Positions 1 through 12,364 of a stretch of DNA of 64,000 nt are shown here, in pieces (position 1 is the first letter of the stretch; each line of letters opens with the position of its first letter). Below the pieces are notes generated by a model, which saw nothing but the letters and a program-made list of their open reading frames with translations, was not told where the DNA came from and made no database searches. A program made the translations under genes and the position numbers. Origin of the DNA: Ailurus styani (Eukaryota; Chordata; Mammalia; Carnivora; Ailuridae); NCBI GenBank assembly GCA_002007465.1, contig LNAC01000031.1, positions 4,109,705-4,173,704 of the forward strand, written 5' to 3'.

Positions 1-8
1 TTAACATT

Positions 9-190
9 TTTTAAAGATTTTATTTATTTATTTGACAGAGAGAGAGCACAAGCAGGGAGAGCAGCAGGGGGAGAGGGAAAAGCAGGCTTCCCGCTGAGTA
101 AGGAGCATGATGCAGGGCTTGATCCCAGGACCATCAGGACCTGAGCCAAAGGCAGAGGCTTAACTGACTGAGCCACCCAGGCACCCCTCT
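9..190 (-). mobile_element. CAN-type SINE, flanked by 8 bp duplication
   Basis: Reads on the minus strand: the tail complement (TTAAAGATTTTATTTATTTA) is at the left and the tRNA-derived head complement (GAGCCACCCAGGCACCCC) at the right. TTAACATT occurs at 1-8 and again at 191-198, a short target-site duplication. SINEs of this type are tRNA-derived, non-coding and mobilised by L1 machinery (family knowledge). Several changes from the young consensus suggest an older copy. Confidence 0.93.
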
Positions 191-226
191 TTAACATTCT
201 TAATAGTCCATCTCTACCCAACCCCA

Positions 227-228
<2 letters not shown>

Positions 229-289
<61 letters not shown>
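229..289. repeat. (AC)n microsatellite, about 61 bp
   Basis: An almost pure AC dinucleotide run. The long CVCVCV stretch in the minus-strand open frame across it is translation of the repeat, not a protein. Likely length-polymorphic (inference). Confidence 0.98.
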
Positions 290-290
<1 letters not shown>

Positions 291-1420
291 CCTCCCCATG
301 GAACAGGGCACTAAGCCCAGCCGTGGCTCAGGTTTCTGCTCTATCCTCCTTCTCCATTTCATTTGTCTTCCCTTACCACCAACCCAAAGACAACATCTGT
401 TCAGCTGGTGGGAAAAAAGACTCAGGAATCTGCTGAGTTGTCAAGATTTTCACTAGCTGTTTCTCCTCTCCTATCACCCACTTGCCTGAGCCCTCTTAGA
501 GCTCTCCCTTTCTCCTCAGCCACTTCCAATCTTCTCCACATCAAAATATTTATAACCACTAAATGGCAGTGACTTCAGTACAGAACCACCTCTACATCTC
601 TTCCCAGAAATCCCAATTTTCATGTCCCAGCCACTACTAGGGCTTCATCAACCTTCCTCACACCAGTCCAGGACCATTCCAGGATCTTTTTGCTAGTACA
701 ATACCTGGTACTTCTGTCTAACTGACAGACTCAGTGCAAAAAGAGAGAGAAAAATGGAAAATATCAGATCCAGGCTTATGACATCTGTTCACATTATTGG
801 CCAACCCAAGGCATAACGGTAACCAGGAACAGTTTCCTCCCTCCCTCCTTCCCTCCTTCCCTTCCTCCCTTCTTTCCTTTATGTCACACCCTCTTTCTAC
901 TTTCTGGTTGATCGTGCTCTTCTGTAAAACAACTTCCAGGCTGTCAGAAACCATTTCTTTCTATTATCTTCTGTGTCCCCACTGCACAGAACAACGTGGA
1001 ACTCAATAGGTCCACCATCTTCCTGATCTTAGCTTGCAACGCCTCCTGCAGCAAATCTTACTCCTCATGGATTCCATTATTTCAAATTCTGCTAGATGAT
1101 GGGCTAGCCAGACCAATTATCTAGAATGGAGCCAAAATGAACTTGCATCCTAAATATACCTTAGTTTTAATCCATATAGGAAAGAGTACTCCAGCTCTTT
1201 CCTTTTGATATTCTCTACCTTATATTATATTTATATGTGACAATGACTCATCTCTCACACATACCTGTGAGCAAAGGACTGATATTTATTTTTCTATCTT
1301 CTACATACCTTGTACCTAAATGTACTCAGTACATTTTATCAAATGAGTACATTACACACATACACACCTATATATCTACCCATCTATTAAGCAACTGATA
1401 GATAAAAGTTTAATAAGTAC
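290..1420. other. No gene seen; contains a (CCTT)-rich tract
   Basis: Unique-looking sequence. The only recognisable structure is a pyrimidine tract at about 836-885 made of CCCT/CCTT units. Open frames here are at most 78 aa and have no recognisable motif. Confidence 0.6.
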
Positions 1421-1422
1421 AC

Positions 1423-1626
1423 GGGTGCCTGGGTGGCTGTCATTGAGCATCCAACTCTTGGTTTTGGCTTAGTTATGATCTCAGAGTTGTGGGATCAAGT
1501 CCGGCATGGGGCTCCCTGCTCAGCATGAGTCTGCTCCGGATTCTGTCTCTCCCTCTCTCTCTGCCCATCCTGCTCTTTCACTTTCTCTCTCTCTCTAAAA
1601 TAAATAAAATCTTTTTAAAAAAAAAT
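1423..1626 (+). mobile_element. CAN-type SINE (older copy)
   Basis: The head GGGTGCCTGGGTGGCT is followed by a CT-rich middle and a tail AAAATAAATAAAATC plus poly(A). The head diverges after the B-box region (GAGCATCCAACTCTTGG), which marks an older subfamily than the GTGGGTTAAAGCC copies elsewhere in the window. No clear target-site duplication was found. Confidence 0.9.
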
Positions 1627-3640
1627 TTACAAAGGACGGATTAGTAGAAAGAAATTAGCATTATAAAGAAAGCCAAAAAAAGAAGAAAGCCACCTACCAT
1701 CACCACAGGGGAGGTTAGCCCCTCTTACACTGGCCCTCCCAGGTAGGGAGAGAGAAAGGCACAGAGAAGAAGGTGCTGATTCAGTGGGTCTTCCAAGTAC
1801 AAAGACTGTAAAGAATAAGCATGGCCCACATCCTCTCTGCTCTGTATCCCTGAACATTCTGTGGGGATTTCATTAGCACTTTTAAAAAATGAGTGTATAT
1901 TCACCACAGTGGAATCTCCTGATTTAATTTTTTTTCTTCTTAAGTTTAAAGGAAAGTCTATATCAGATTTCAACCAGCTTCTAGACTTTTGCCAGTTTGA
2001 ACACACCCGGCAAGCAAAACAGCTGGCTTGAACAACTGAGGGTCACAAAATGCAAAATTATTAGTGCTACTAAATCAAATTAAGCATTAATCATATAATC
2101 AGGGTAATTAACCTAATTTTCAACACACGAATTGAGGCATGAAATAAAAACAACTGGCATTTATTCTACCTTCTCCTCATTAAGGGCAGCACTATCTACT
2201 TAAAGTAGTGCTGACAATCATTTTCATGAAATACACATTTATCAATTTTTCATGGGAAATCTTCTCTTGTGATTAACTGCAACATCTACTTCTGCTTACA
2301 TATTAGATGTCAATGCTTACTGCACATTCATATGACAAATATAAAGCATCTTTTACACAAAATGTCAAATGTGCGGTCACCATTGTTCTCATAACAGTAA
2401 CCCCAGGGGAGAGAGGGCCACTGCACCAGAACTGTAGTTTATGGTCCTTACCCAGAACAGAAATATAAAATTCTTGATTTTTCATTTCCTGTATAATTAC
2501 TACCCACCCCCCCTTAATCATATTATAATAGATCCTTAAATATAATGTGAGTAAAGATCTCTGGTCCTGAAAGCAAATGAAATGATGGTGAGGGTGGCAT
2601 AGAAATACAGTTATTAAAAACTGGTTAAACAGGGATCCTCCTAGCATTTCAGATTGGCGAAAGAAGCAATCAAAGGCTGTTGCTGACAGGCACAGATTGT
2701 ATGATAAAAAACAATAAAAGGCATTGAAATAAAATTCGCTGTAAGTCTTCCCTGGATCAGTGTGTGCTTACAAATTAAAAATCCATGACTGACTCTTTTC
2801 ATGGTCTCTCATCTCTTTGGTTAGTCATAAGTCTTTCCAGGATACACACTGGATATGGGTGGCTGCGGAGGTGTGGTAAGACCTTATTTAAGTTCTAGTC
2901 TGCATTGTTAGGCCAGTTTTTGTCCTGAGGTTTTGTTTGTTTTTTGTTTGTTTGTTTTTTTCCACTGGTATTATATTTCAAGAGCCACGGTTTGTTTCTT
3001 TTGTGCAACTTTTGCCCTGGGAAAACCAACAGAGTAAAGATTATATATGGAACCAACTGGAGACTTCCTTGATCAAAATCTGTTCTTTAGATGAATGTTT
3101 ATTATTACCATCATGCCCTAAATCCACCTGCTTGAATAAAGAAAACATTTAAAATAATCAGCTTATGTTATGTTTATAGGATACGACATTTTGATTTGTA
3201 TTTTTTTACGCATCTATTTCTCTAAACACCACAGCTACAAAGGCTCAGAAAATTAAGGTTGTTAACATAACACAACCAAGAAAAGTGAGAAGGCCAACTG
3301 CTGGCATGTTGGGCTAAAAATTATTGAACTCAGCTCTCAGCTAAAGTTCTCTTTTTGAACAATGCTTTTGCTGGCAGTTTCATGATTCCCATGATTCCCT
3401 GCTGCTGTGATACTATGAGTGTGGTATCCATGTGGCACCCCTGACCTGCTGTCTGAACAGTGTAACAGAAAGATGACTTAGGACATCAAGACTCTAGAGT
3501 CAGTGAGTAGGATTTTGTCTTTGGGGAGTTTTCTTAAAGAGGTTTTTCCAAATTCATAACATCCATGGTCAAATTAGGACAGACTTCTCAAACTCAGAGA
3601 ATGTCCTTCTGGGATATTTGCCAAATCAAATCCTGTCACC
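1627..3640. other. No gene seen; AT-rich unique sequence
   Basis: I see no repeat family that I can name, apart from a (GTTT)n-like run at about 2930-2960. Open frames reach 114 aa (minus strand, 2303-2647) but show no domain, and composition matches the flanks. Confidence 0.55.
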
Positions 3641-3649
3641 CAAATTATA

Positions 3650-3790
3650 AAGCTGGAGCAATCTTAGAAATCATCTAGTCCAAGTCCTTCCTTTACAGAT
3701 GAGATAATCAGGACCCATGGAGGTTAAGTGGTTTGCTGCTCATCACACAGACAGGGCAAAACCGGACAAGACTCCAGGTCTTTCTGGTCC
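3650..3790. repeat. Ancient mammalian interspersed repeat, family uncertain
   Basis: Contains the phrase AAATCATCTAGTCCAAGTCC, then TTTACAGATGAG, then a degenerate GAGGTTAAGTGGTTTGC and CACACAG. This order is typical of old MIR-like mammalian repeats. A related copy lies at 17145-17290. The exact family cannot be settled by eye. Confidence 0.6.
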
Positions 3791-5574
3791 AAGAAACTGT
3801 TAAACAAAATGTTCTATTAAAAGTAGAGAATAATTTGTTTTAATTTTTTACCTTAATACTTTTTAAAAAATCTATTCAGAGGAAAAAATAAATATATATA
3901 AACCAATGAAAATATAAATTACTATTTTAAAAACTCACCTTTAAAACTCACTCATTTTTACAAAATCACTATTTAAAAAACAATTTAAGATACAATAGAA
4001 GATTTTTCACAAGGCATTACATAAAAAAAATTCCAAAGGAACTGCATAAACAGTTTTATAATACATATATTATTTTGGTAGTAAATGCATAAAATGTATT
4101 AAAGGACTTAGAATATTCAAGTAATTTTTATGGATAGAGGAGTTTTAACAACAACAAAAAGTTTAGAGGACTTTGCTATAGGCAATCAACCCAGTGATCT
4201 GCAGTTTAAAGATACCATGGAAACTAGGTTTGAGGGGCTTGTACCTTGCCCCAAGAGGGGGAGCCTTGAAAAGAAGGGCTCTGAGAAATTCCAGTCAATT
4301 CATCAAGTAGCATGACAAGATGGTGAATAATAAGCTTCTTTATCTAGCCCATCATTATGTTTAATTTTTGGACTTTGAAAAAATATACAACAAAGATCAG
4401 AGAGTTGCTTAAAGTATTGTATTTCTTCAATGTCAACATGTTTAATTATTTCTTCCTAATTGGAGCTTAAATTCAGAGAGTTATTTGAAGATTATTTATC
4501 ATCCAAATTACATGTAACTTTTTTTCTTCAGAAGTTTGTACCATTTTCAAGACATCCACACATTTCTCTAAATTAGGTGGAAGAGACAGTATGCTAAATA
4601 AATGAACATGAATATAGGCAATGAAAGCACAGGCTGGAGTGAGATCAAGTGAAATCAATAGAAGAGAAATTCCCTGACCTGTGTTCCTTTGAAGGCTGAA
4701 GTAGAGAAAGATTCACTACAGATATATATATTCCTGTTAGCTATTTTTAACAATTATGATGCTGCACAGGGCTCATATCATCTTGTGAGTTAGCCCTAAG
4801 ACCATGATGACATAGGCTATTAGGCTTTAGGAGTAAGTTCAAACAGCAACATGTCAATATGTGGTCATACAGTTGCCCTAACTAAATGGATGCCTTCTTG
4901 GAGCTTCAATGAGCCAATCCACAAGTTGGAAAGTCAACCCTGAGAAAGTTGGAATGTCAGTAATCAGTAAGTGGAGGCTATGGCTTAATTCTGGAAGGCT
5001 CCAATGACATATATGATACAAAAAATATTTAATAGGATTTATTTTCCCTGTATGTTAAAGTGTCAAAAAACTCCTCTTTAGGTTGATAAAGAGCTGCTAC
5101 TCTCACCTGTTCTATAGCTCCTCACACATCCCTCAGTAACTTCTTTGGACTCTCTGTTCTCAAAGGAGTAGTGCCTTGCACAAGGCCCAGCCGCAGCTCT
5201 ATATTATAGATTGTCAGGTATTCTGAATATTACTCCTGAGTAGAAATTGCCAAAGCCATATAGAGAACACAGGGGACTTAGTTGTGAACAATAAAATTCC
5301 TAAAAGGGTCTTACCCAGGTGAGAGGGAAGGTGGGAAAGAAGAGTTGAGGAGAAAGGGAATGTGACCTGAGACTGTGTGGTATGGAAAGCTGCCCAGGGC
5401 TAGCATGGGGCATTTGATAGGAAGGTGGGAATGTAGGAGAGTGGAGTGGGTCCTTCAGTGACTAGGGAAGTGAACCAGCATGCCCAAGGCAAGAGCCACC
5501 TACATTTCCTTCTATACACACCTCTCCCAGCTCTGAATAATCCCAATTCAAGAGTTTCTATTAAAATTCATGTT
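3791..5574. other. No gene seen; AT-rich sequence
   Basis: Low-complexity AT-rich stretch (about 3830-4120) followed by unique sequence. Open frames are at most 61 aa and unremarkable. Confidence 0.55.
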
Positions 5575-5589
5575 AAAAAAGGTCTGGCA

Positions 5590-5808
5590 CCACTCCACCG
5601 TGGTGAAGGAGACAAACCATAAGAGACTCCTTATCTCACAAAACAAACTGAGGGTTACTGGGGGGTGAGAGGGTAGGGATAGGGTGGATGGGTTATGGAC
5701 ATTGGGGAGGGTTTGTGCTTTGGTGAGTGCTGTGAAAGATGTAAGCCTGATGATTCACAGACCTGTACCCCTTGGGCAAAGAATAAAAATAAAATTAAAA
5801 AAAAAAAA
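5590..5808 (+). mobile_element. Young 5'-truncated LINE-1 3' end with duplication
   Basis: This is the last ~220 bp of a carnivore L1 3' UTR: a G-rich GGGGGTGAGAGGGTAGGG segment, then GGTTATGGACATTGG, then CCTTGGGCAAAGAATAAA and poly(A). The flank AAAAAAGGTCTGGCA occurs at 5575-5589 and again at about 5803-5817, a target-site duplication. The same segment is nearly identical at 51350-51565 and, reversed, at 46550-46956, so this lineage was active fairly recently. The 78 aa open frame across it is UTR, not coding. Confidence 0.93.
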
Positions 5809-5817
5809 GGTCTGGCA

Positions 5818-6364
5818 AATACATGAAAAGGAAAATTGGTCTTATTTTTTAAACCTTATACTCTTAACTTGGTCATCACCACATTTCCCATTATTTCCCT
5901 TCAAGCTGAATTTGTTATGAAGGTATGGAAACAACCAAATGTACTTCTTGTTTAAAACTGTACAGCCAATCATGTGGGATGGGCGGGGACTATCCGTGGC
6001 TCTGGGAAACAGGCCACTGTTATCCCTTCTTATTAGTTCCTATCATTCTTTCTTAGAAGGTAATATCACTCAGTCTCTTCTGTCACCAGAGAGGTATAAT
6101 GGGTAGAAGCATGTTATAAGTCATTAAATTTAGATATAATGTTGGTTCTGGTCCATAATCCCTTATCTACAACACTTAAAATTTAAAAGAAAATTTAAAA
6201 ATTCAAATTAACCCATTTGACAGCAAAATCTGACCTATGGGGGAAAAGAGTTCACTCTCCCATATGGAAGAATTCTAAGTAATTTAGATGCTCTACCCCT
6301 CTAGGAGAGGAGCATAATTCCCCATTCCCTAACTATGGGTCATGCATAGTGACTTTCTTCCAGA
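5818..6364. other. No gene or repeat recognised
   Basis: Unique-looking AT-rich DNA between two L1 remnants. No open frame of note. Confidence 0.5.
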
Positions 6365-6985
6365 AAGTACAGAATGGAAAGGGAAGAAAAAATTGTAAAT
6401 TTATAGTGGGAAATCTAAACACTACCACAGCCAGGTGAACAAGGTCAGCATTAACAGTAATAAGTCATGTTAATAGTATGTACCCTTCAGATGTGATGAG
6501 AATGGCACTCTATTTCGGTGGTCTTTCTCCCCGTAATCCATAACCCCAGTCTCAGCTTCAGTGGTCAGACAATCCCAATTGAAATGCAATCTACAAAATA
6601 CCTGAGCAATACTCCTCAAACCACAAGGCTATCAAAAACAAGAAAAGTCTGAGAAACTATCACAGCCAGCAAGAGCTAATGAAGACATGATGGCTAAATG
6701 CAGTGGAATGACCTGGATGGAATCCAGGAACAGAAAGAAGACATTAGGTAAAAAGTAAGAAAATTTGAATAAAGTATGAGCTTCAGTTAATAATAATGTA
6801 TAATAATGTTAAAAATAATAACAATAGTACATTATTATGAATTGACAAATGTGCCAGAACAAGGTAAGATGATAACAATATGGAAAACTGGCTACAGGAC
6901 ATAGGGGAACTCTGTAATATCTTTGCAATCTTTCTGTAAATCTAAAACTATTCCAAAATACAGAAATTTATTTTTTTAAAAATGA
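6365..6985 (+). mobile_element. Old mammalian LINE-1 3' UTR fragment (L1M type)
   Basis: Matches the well-known old L1 3' UTR order: ACAAAATACCTGAGCAATAC, GAGAAACTATCACAGCC, GAAGACATGATGGCTAAATG, GGATGGAATCCAGGAACAGA, GTATGAGCTTCAGTTAATAA, and finally TTTCTGTAAATCTAAAACTA. A second diverged copy of the same UTR is at 24010-24800. Heavy divergence between the two indicates mid-Mesozoic to early Cenozoic insertion (inference). The subfamily is probably L1MB/L1ME-like. Confidence 0.82.
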
Positions 6986-7329
6986 CCTGGATTAACATGA
7001 GACTATGTATGGTCTTTACTTAACATACATATTGACTCAATAGGTTTTGTTAGGAAAATAGTAATGTATTCAGTAGTGTAGCCCTGCCTCAAATATTCTA
7101 GGTATAATGCAATATATGATTTATGTATATATCTCTAAAATCCAAAAAAGGTCTTAATTCTGGAAACATCTGGGCCAAAGTTTTCAGATAAGAGACCACA
7201 TACCTGAGATAATATTAGTGCTAATAATGTAATTAGTAATGCATTTCAGTTGTGTGGTGGCTTTCGCAGACATTTTCAGGTTAGTCTGAAACTCAAGTCA
7301 AAGATTTACATTAGTGATAAGAATTTATT
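6986..7329. other. No gene seen
   Basis: AT-rich sequence without a recognisable repeat. Confidence 0.5.
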
Positions 7330-7490
7330 GTTTACTTCATTTCATACAATTATGTTTATATAATAATCTAATTGTACCCTTAAAATCTATAAGATAGGAA
7401 TTCTTACACAAATTTTTGAAGGTGGAAAATGAGCTCAGAAAGGTCAAATTGTTTGCAAGTTACATGACCAAGGGTCAAATATAAGGAACC
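7330..7490 (-). mobile_element. MIR SINE fragment
   Basis: The reverse-complement MIR core is visible as AATGAGCTCAGAAAGGTCAA, then TTGCAAGTTACATGACCAAG, a degenerate form of the ...CTCAGAGAGGTTAAGTGACTTGCCCAAGG core. Old and diverged. Confidence 0.7.
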
Positions 7491-8549
7491 CTCCTCTGAC
7501 ATTTTCAGGACTCAGTGTAAGAGTACAAATGAAAGTTCCCCAGCCCACTGCCCCATTCTCTCTTTCCTCCCACTCTACCCACACCCCTGTCAGGGACCAT
7601 TCCATGAAAGGTTTGACTGCCCAGCCAGCTGATCTCAGGCCCAGCAGTCCCAGGAAGTGTGTTCCCAGTTGCCTGGGCATGGAATTCCAGAGTTCTGAAA
7701 GCATAGGGACAGAGGTTTTAGGTGAGCATGTGTTCCTGGCCACTCAGATTTGTCTCTCTGGGAAGGAGGGCTGAGACTATCAGAAGATCAGAGTGAAGCC
7801 TCCAAAATGGGAATCTAGTGCCTGGCCTCAAACTCCAGATCTAAGGGTTATTAGGCTGGTTTTTAAACTCACATTTGCCTGACTCAAATGTTCATGTTCT
7901 TGTTACTATAATGTGTTGCCAAGGAAAAAATATACCTAAGGACCATGATATCAACTTAACTGATTTTTGAAACATGTTGTACTTGTAAATTAAGGAGTAT
8001 CAAAAAGCATGTCTTAAGGTCTAATATTTATATATAATACTAGAAAGACAGACTAGTTAAGGCACTCTAATTCAAATTTCTAAAAGAAAGAAAGAAAGAA
8101 AGAGAGAAAGAGAGAAAGAAATTCTAGATCTCTAAATCACAGAACTTTGAACATTCATCGACAAATTTCTGTGTACCTGACAGCCTGTTTGGGGACTGGC
8201 TCCTGTCTAAAGTGCACAGGTTCTATTGGGGGCAAATTATTTCTCCCTTCCAATCGAAAAGTGGAAAGACAGCACAAACTCTTTTCTCCCAAATTCAGAA
8301 GTCCCTTCTCTACAAAATATTCTTTAATAATGAAAACAGCTGATTTCTTATACTGTCTGTACTTGCCGGTTTCTCTGCTGAGTGTGTTATCTGGATGGTG
8401 AAGAGATATAATTAAAAGCTAGAGACATGGAAAACTCTGGCAATTTAGATTGCACTGTCCTTTCCCAGTATTCACAGGAAGCATATTTTACCTCCCTCTC
8501 CACCTCTTTGGTTGGTTCTGTACTTGTGACTACCAGATGTGTTGGCAAT
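7491..8549. other. No gene seen; contains (GAAA)n tract
   Basis: Includes an AAAG/GAGA tract at 8083-8121. Overlapping open frames of 99 and 81 aa at 7444-7774 lie on opposite strands of the same DNA. Neither shows a domain, so both look accidental. Confidence 0.5.
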
Positions 8550-8665
8550 ATAGATTCTGTCTCCCAACCAGATAGTTCCTTGAAAGCCAGGGCTGTCAGT
8601 TAGTCTTCATCTCTGGGAGTCCCCACAAGCCCGGGTACAATGCTCCCTGCCTGGAAATACTCCAT
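8550..8665 (+). mobile_element. LINE-2 3' end fragment
   Basis: Fits the L2 3' end pattern: GATAGTTCCTTGAAAGCCAG, GGGCTGTCAGTTAGTCTTCA, then CTCTGGGAGTCCCCACAAGC and a degenerate GTACAATGCTCCCTGCC. Diverged, so a mammal-wide relic. Confidence 0.62.
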
Positions 8666-9399
8666 CTCCTGGTAGAGGCTGAGTGCCAGCTGGAAGGCCA
8701 GCAAGACTGGGAAAGTGCCACCAGCACAGGCACTCACTGGGTCGCCATCTGCCTCGGATCTAAGCTTTAAATGGTTGAGTCTGCATTCCTGCAGAGGCTC
8801 TCCCCAGGCCTTTCCTAGGCTGCCAGTTCATCTTTCTGCTCTTTTTATTTCCTGAGTGAACATATTAATGCCAGTAAAAGCGAATGACATTTACAATCAT
8901 TGTATCCAACTAAGGAGGCATATCTGCCCCTACTGACTTGTTGACATCTTACCTCTATTATTTTGGATGGCATGCTTACAACAAGCAGTCTTTTCTAAGC
9001 CTTACACATAAACAAAGCCCTAGAACAAGTTAAAAGGCCTTCCCTCCCTCCCAGGACTGTCAGGGGAGCTCTGTGTTTCTTTACTCAGCTGTCCCTACAC
9101 TCCACAAAAGGTCACCAGCACACTAAAAGAGGTTGCTTGTCATGGAAATTCTCAGAAAAGGAGAATGTTATCTATGACCATCAAGAGCTTGAGAGCAGAG
9201 GATGGAGGTTTCTCCAGTCTTTACCACCTTTAGGCCTTTAGATCCTACCTTTTATCAAAGTGTTTTCTTTTTCTCAATGGTGATCAATTAAGCCTCAAAC
9301 CTCAGTGAAGGAGGTATTTATCCTGTTTGTAGACCTGGAATTTTACTCAGTGCCCTGCGCAAAGAGTGACAGTACCTTTGGCTGAAGCCATCTAAATGT
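8666..9399. other. No gene seen
   Basis: Moderately GC-richer unique sequence. No recognisable exon, repeat or open frame above 60 aa. Confidence 0.5.
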
Positions 9400-9645
9400 T
9401 TCCTGGATGCTGATCACAGGATTCCACATAAACCTTACACATGCTGTCCCCTCTGCCTGGAGTTTGTAGGCACCTCCCTCCCCAAATCCTACCAAACACA
9501 ACGCAACTGACCCTTTCTCATTCATTAATTCTCATTTCCTGAGAGGTCGTCCTTGTTGAGTTATCTAAATAGGTTCTCTACAACTGCCACCTCTCCCCAC
9601 TATCCTTTAAGGACACAGTTTCATAATTCTACAGTTTCTAACCAT
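9400..9645 (+). mobile_element. LINE-2 fragment
   Basis: ACACATGCTGTCCCCTCTGC followed by CTGGAGTTTG, CTCATTTCCTGAGAGGTCGT and CCTTGTTGAG resembles the L2 3' ORF region (consensus of the type CATGCTGTTCCCTCTGCCTGGAA ... TCAGAGAGGCCTTCCCTGA). No intact frame. Confidence 0.62.
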
Positions 9646-10824
9646 GTTAAAGGAACCTGAAGCAGTATGGCGTGAACTGAAAGCAATTTATCCTCTTCAA
9701 CTTCTGTTCCTTTAGATCTGCTCAACTTCATATGTTCTTCCCTGTCACTAAATGAAAATATCCCACCAGTCCCAAAACAAACCCTAGTCACTTCCCAGTC
9801 ATAAACAAATAGTCCCTTTTCTTGGGTGATTTTAACATCAAGACTCCAGACTTAAAATAATCTACAATATCTCCACTCTGCCAGCTCAGATCTGCTTTAG
9901 TCTTGGAAGCTTATCGGGGGAGACAGCCTAGTCAGCTTTCCTCACTTCACCTCTTCCTGTCTCAGGCCCTTCCAGGTTGGGGCAGGGGATGGAGGAGAAG
10001 AGGGGAAGACAGATCTAACTTGTCAGATATGGCTGTAATCTGGGGTTGGTGCCTCTGCACTTGGAAGACCCAAGCTTCCATGATGGGAATCTTTTCAGAG
10101 ATTCCCATTGGGGTAGATGTCTTACCCACAGCTGCCTCACTCAGCAAGGCCCCTTTTGGCTGGTCCCTTAAGAATTTCCCCCTCATTCCCATTGAGCTGC
10201 TCCATTCCCATCTTTTTTTTCCAGAATCGCCTCATCCCTATAGTCCTCCTTGTCAGGTTATATTCAACATGACCCAGTCTGCTCTTTCTGAGTCATTTCT
10301 TACCCAGTCAACTTTAAAAGTGCTGGCCAATCCCAATGTAGCCACCTCGTCTCTGCTGCCCTACCATATCCCATTCCTACTCCCACTCATTGGCCTCTGC
10401 CTTGAAATGCCTCAGATGTCAGTCCTGAAGTCCCCAAAATCCAGGAAACAAAAAATAGTGCTCTCTCTGAATGCTTCCCTAGAAGCCTCATCCCAACTAG
10501 GTCTGAGTGAGGGCAATACACAGCCCCTCCCTGAAGTGAGAAGAACCACATAGCACAGTGACAACTCTCCTCAGAGAAAACCAACCAGTACTTGAACCTC
10601 CAAGCACACCGAGTCTTCTCATCAATGCCCCGAAGGCGGATGATGGGTTCAGGCTAGCAAAACCAGTTCTGAGGTACCCTGTTTGCAAATCCCAAAGAGG
10701 TAGTCTAGCACTTCAATTTAAAAAGCCAAGGAACTTGACACCTACTCCTTTGTTCTTTGGTGCCTCAGCCGAAACTGAGACAGAAATATCCTGTTACTCT
10801 TGTTTGTGGTCAGTCTCCCCCACA
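9646..10824 (+). other. Unassigned sequence with longest open frame (216 codons)
   Basis: The longest open frame of the window runs 9903-10553 on the plus strand. It opens with TTG (first residues MEAYRGRQPS if TTG is read as Met), so an ATG start is lacking at that point. It shows no recognisable domain, signal peptide or periodicity. Just upstream, about 9814-9850, one frame reads LGDFNIKTPD, which resembles the GDFN motif of LINE-type AP endonucleases, so part of the region could be an old L2/CR1-like LINE. The L2 pieces on both sides are compatible with that. Most likely non-coding. Confidence 0.35.
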
Positions 10825-10965
10825 AAGCTATAAACTCCAGAGGAGGAGGGCCCTTAGCTGTTTTATTCATCGATGTATCAGCACAGCCTAGCAGCATGCC
10901 CTGTGTAGCTTCCGGGTGGGTGCTTAATAAACATTTCTTGAAATAATGAATATATAATAAAATGA
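10825..10965 (+). mobile_element. LINE-2 3' terminus
   Basis: Typical L2 tail: AAACTCCAGAGGAGGAGGGC, TTTTATTCATCGATGTATCA, GCACAGCCTAGCAGCATGCC and GTGCTTAATAAACATTTCTT followed by GAAATAATGAATA. Positions and order match the L2 3' end. Confidence 0.8.
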
Positions 10966-11984
10966 AGATGGTGATGACGCAAATACCATTTTCCTGAAAA
11001 AAAAAAGTTGGAGACTTTCATATTAACAATAAAATAGCTGATCTTGAAATAAATTACCTTGTGATTCCATACATTGAAAGAACCTCCTGAAAGACCTAAG
11101 CCTTAATCTTAGACCTACAGTTTTCATTTTAAGCCAAAAAATGCCTGAGGCACAGACAACAAATGCTTACACAAGAGTTAACAGATTGGATGCTGGCTGA
11201 TGATGCTAATATCAATTCTTTGTCTAGACATGCAATGCCAGTTCTGCTGACACATTCTTCCAGAGCTATTCTGCAGGATGTGAAACTGGCCTCTGGGTCA
11301 GTGATATTCAGAAATAAGCCTCAACTCTGTAGAGGAAATGCTTCAGAGGGACTCTGACCCCCCAGACTCTGCCCTTGATGAGACTTACCAAGCTCTCTTC
11401 CACTTAGGGCAGGTGGAAAAATAGGGAGGCACCATTATATTTTACTGAGGCGGATACCAAGTTCTTGCCACTTGGCAAAAAGGTGGGAGGAGACAAAGAA
11501 ACTGAAAAAGCAAATTCCCCAAGGTTCACTCCATGGTAAGCCAACCGAGTGCATGGGGGTGAGAATGTACACAAGGGTTGCTACCATATAGCCTAACAAA
11601 CACCTTCCCCATGCAATGATTTCTCCTATCCATCAGTAAGGTAGGAGGAGGTGGTTTAGAGTTTGGCCTCCAGCTCTGGGAAGAATAGAAAGCAGGGTTG
11701 TGGAGAAGAGCCTGGACTTACAAGTTTGTGCCTGCTTTGCACACTCAGCCTCCTCTCAGCCAAGCTTCCCTCTGCAATTCCCTTCTGTGTTCTTCAGCAG
11801 AGCTGATGACAGAGAGGAGATTTCAGATGCCAAGTCAGAACCTGAAGAAACTGTCTCTCATAGAAACTGCATTTAAAAATAAATCTTTTAAAGAATGGGA
11901 ATTTTGGTTAAATTAAGACTCACCTAAGGAAGATTAGGAAGCTAACACAAATATGACAATTTCAAAATTATTCACTAAAAATTT
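10966..11984. other. No gene seen
   Basis: Unique-looking sequence. Small open frames of 64 and 72 aa lack recognisable features. Confidence 0.5.
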
Positions 11985-12110
11985 AAACCTTAGGAAACAT
12001 CTATGCTGATGCCTCACATTGTACAAGTGAAGACTGAGGTTCTTGAGAGGTTTAAGTGATATGACCAAGGTCACGCAGCTTTCAGTGGAACCTGTTTCTT
12101 CCCAATGTAG
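11985..12110 (-). mobile_element. MIR SINE fragment
   Basis: Contains AAGACTGAGGTTCTTGAGAG, GTTTAAGTGATATGACCAAG and GTCACGCAGC, the reverse complement of the MIR core domain. Confidence 0.82.
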
Positions 12111-12364
12111 TGTCTTGCCCTTTCCAATACATTATGTAGCCTTCTGTGTATAACCAAGCCCTTCTTCACCCATCCCAGGGAGAATAGGGGACTGCAGCTA
12201 CACTTTCTGAAATGGATCAGATAAATTAAATTGTCTCCAATATGACTACGCATCACGCTATTGTGCTAGCAGATATTAAAACAAGATAGTGTCTTTGTCT
12301 TCAGAAATTCAACTTCAGAGTTACACAAGTTGCTTTGGCCTGAGCATTTAAACTAAAGTTTAAT

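Noticed and set aside
24..362. 112 aa minus-strand frame with a long CVCV run
   Set aside because: It is translation of the (AC)n microsatellite and part of a SINE.
7444..7774. Overlapping 99 aa and 81 aa frames as an exon
   Set aside because: Opposite-strand frames over the same DNA with no domain, no convincing splice sites and no homology that I recognise.
8083..8121. CRISPR-like or other regular repeat array
   Set aside because: Short simple-sequence repeat with no unique spacers; the genome is mammalian.
9903..10553. 216 aa frame as a real gene
   Set aside because: Starts at TTG, has no domain, no splice structure, and composition like the flanks. Kept only as a low-interest finding.
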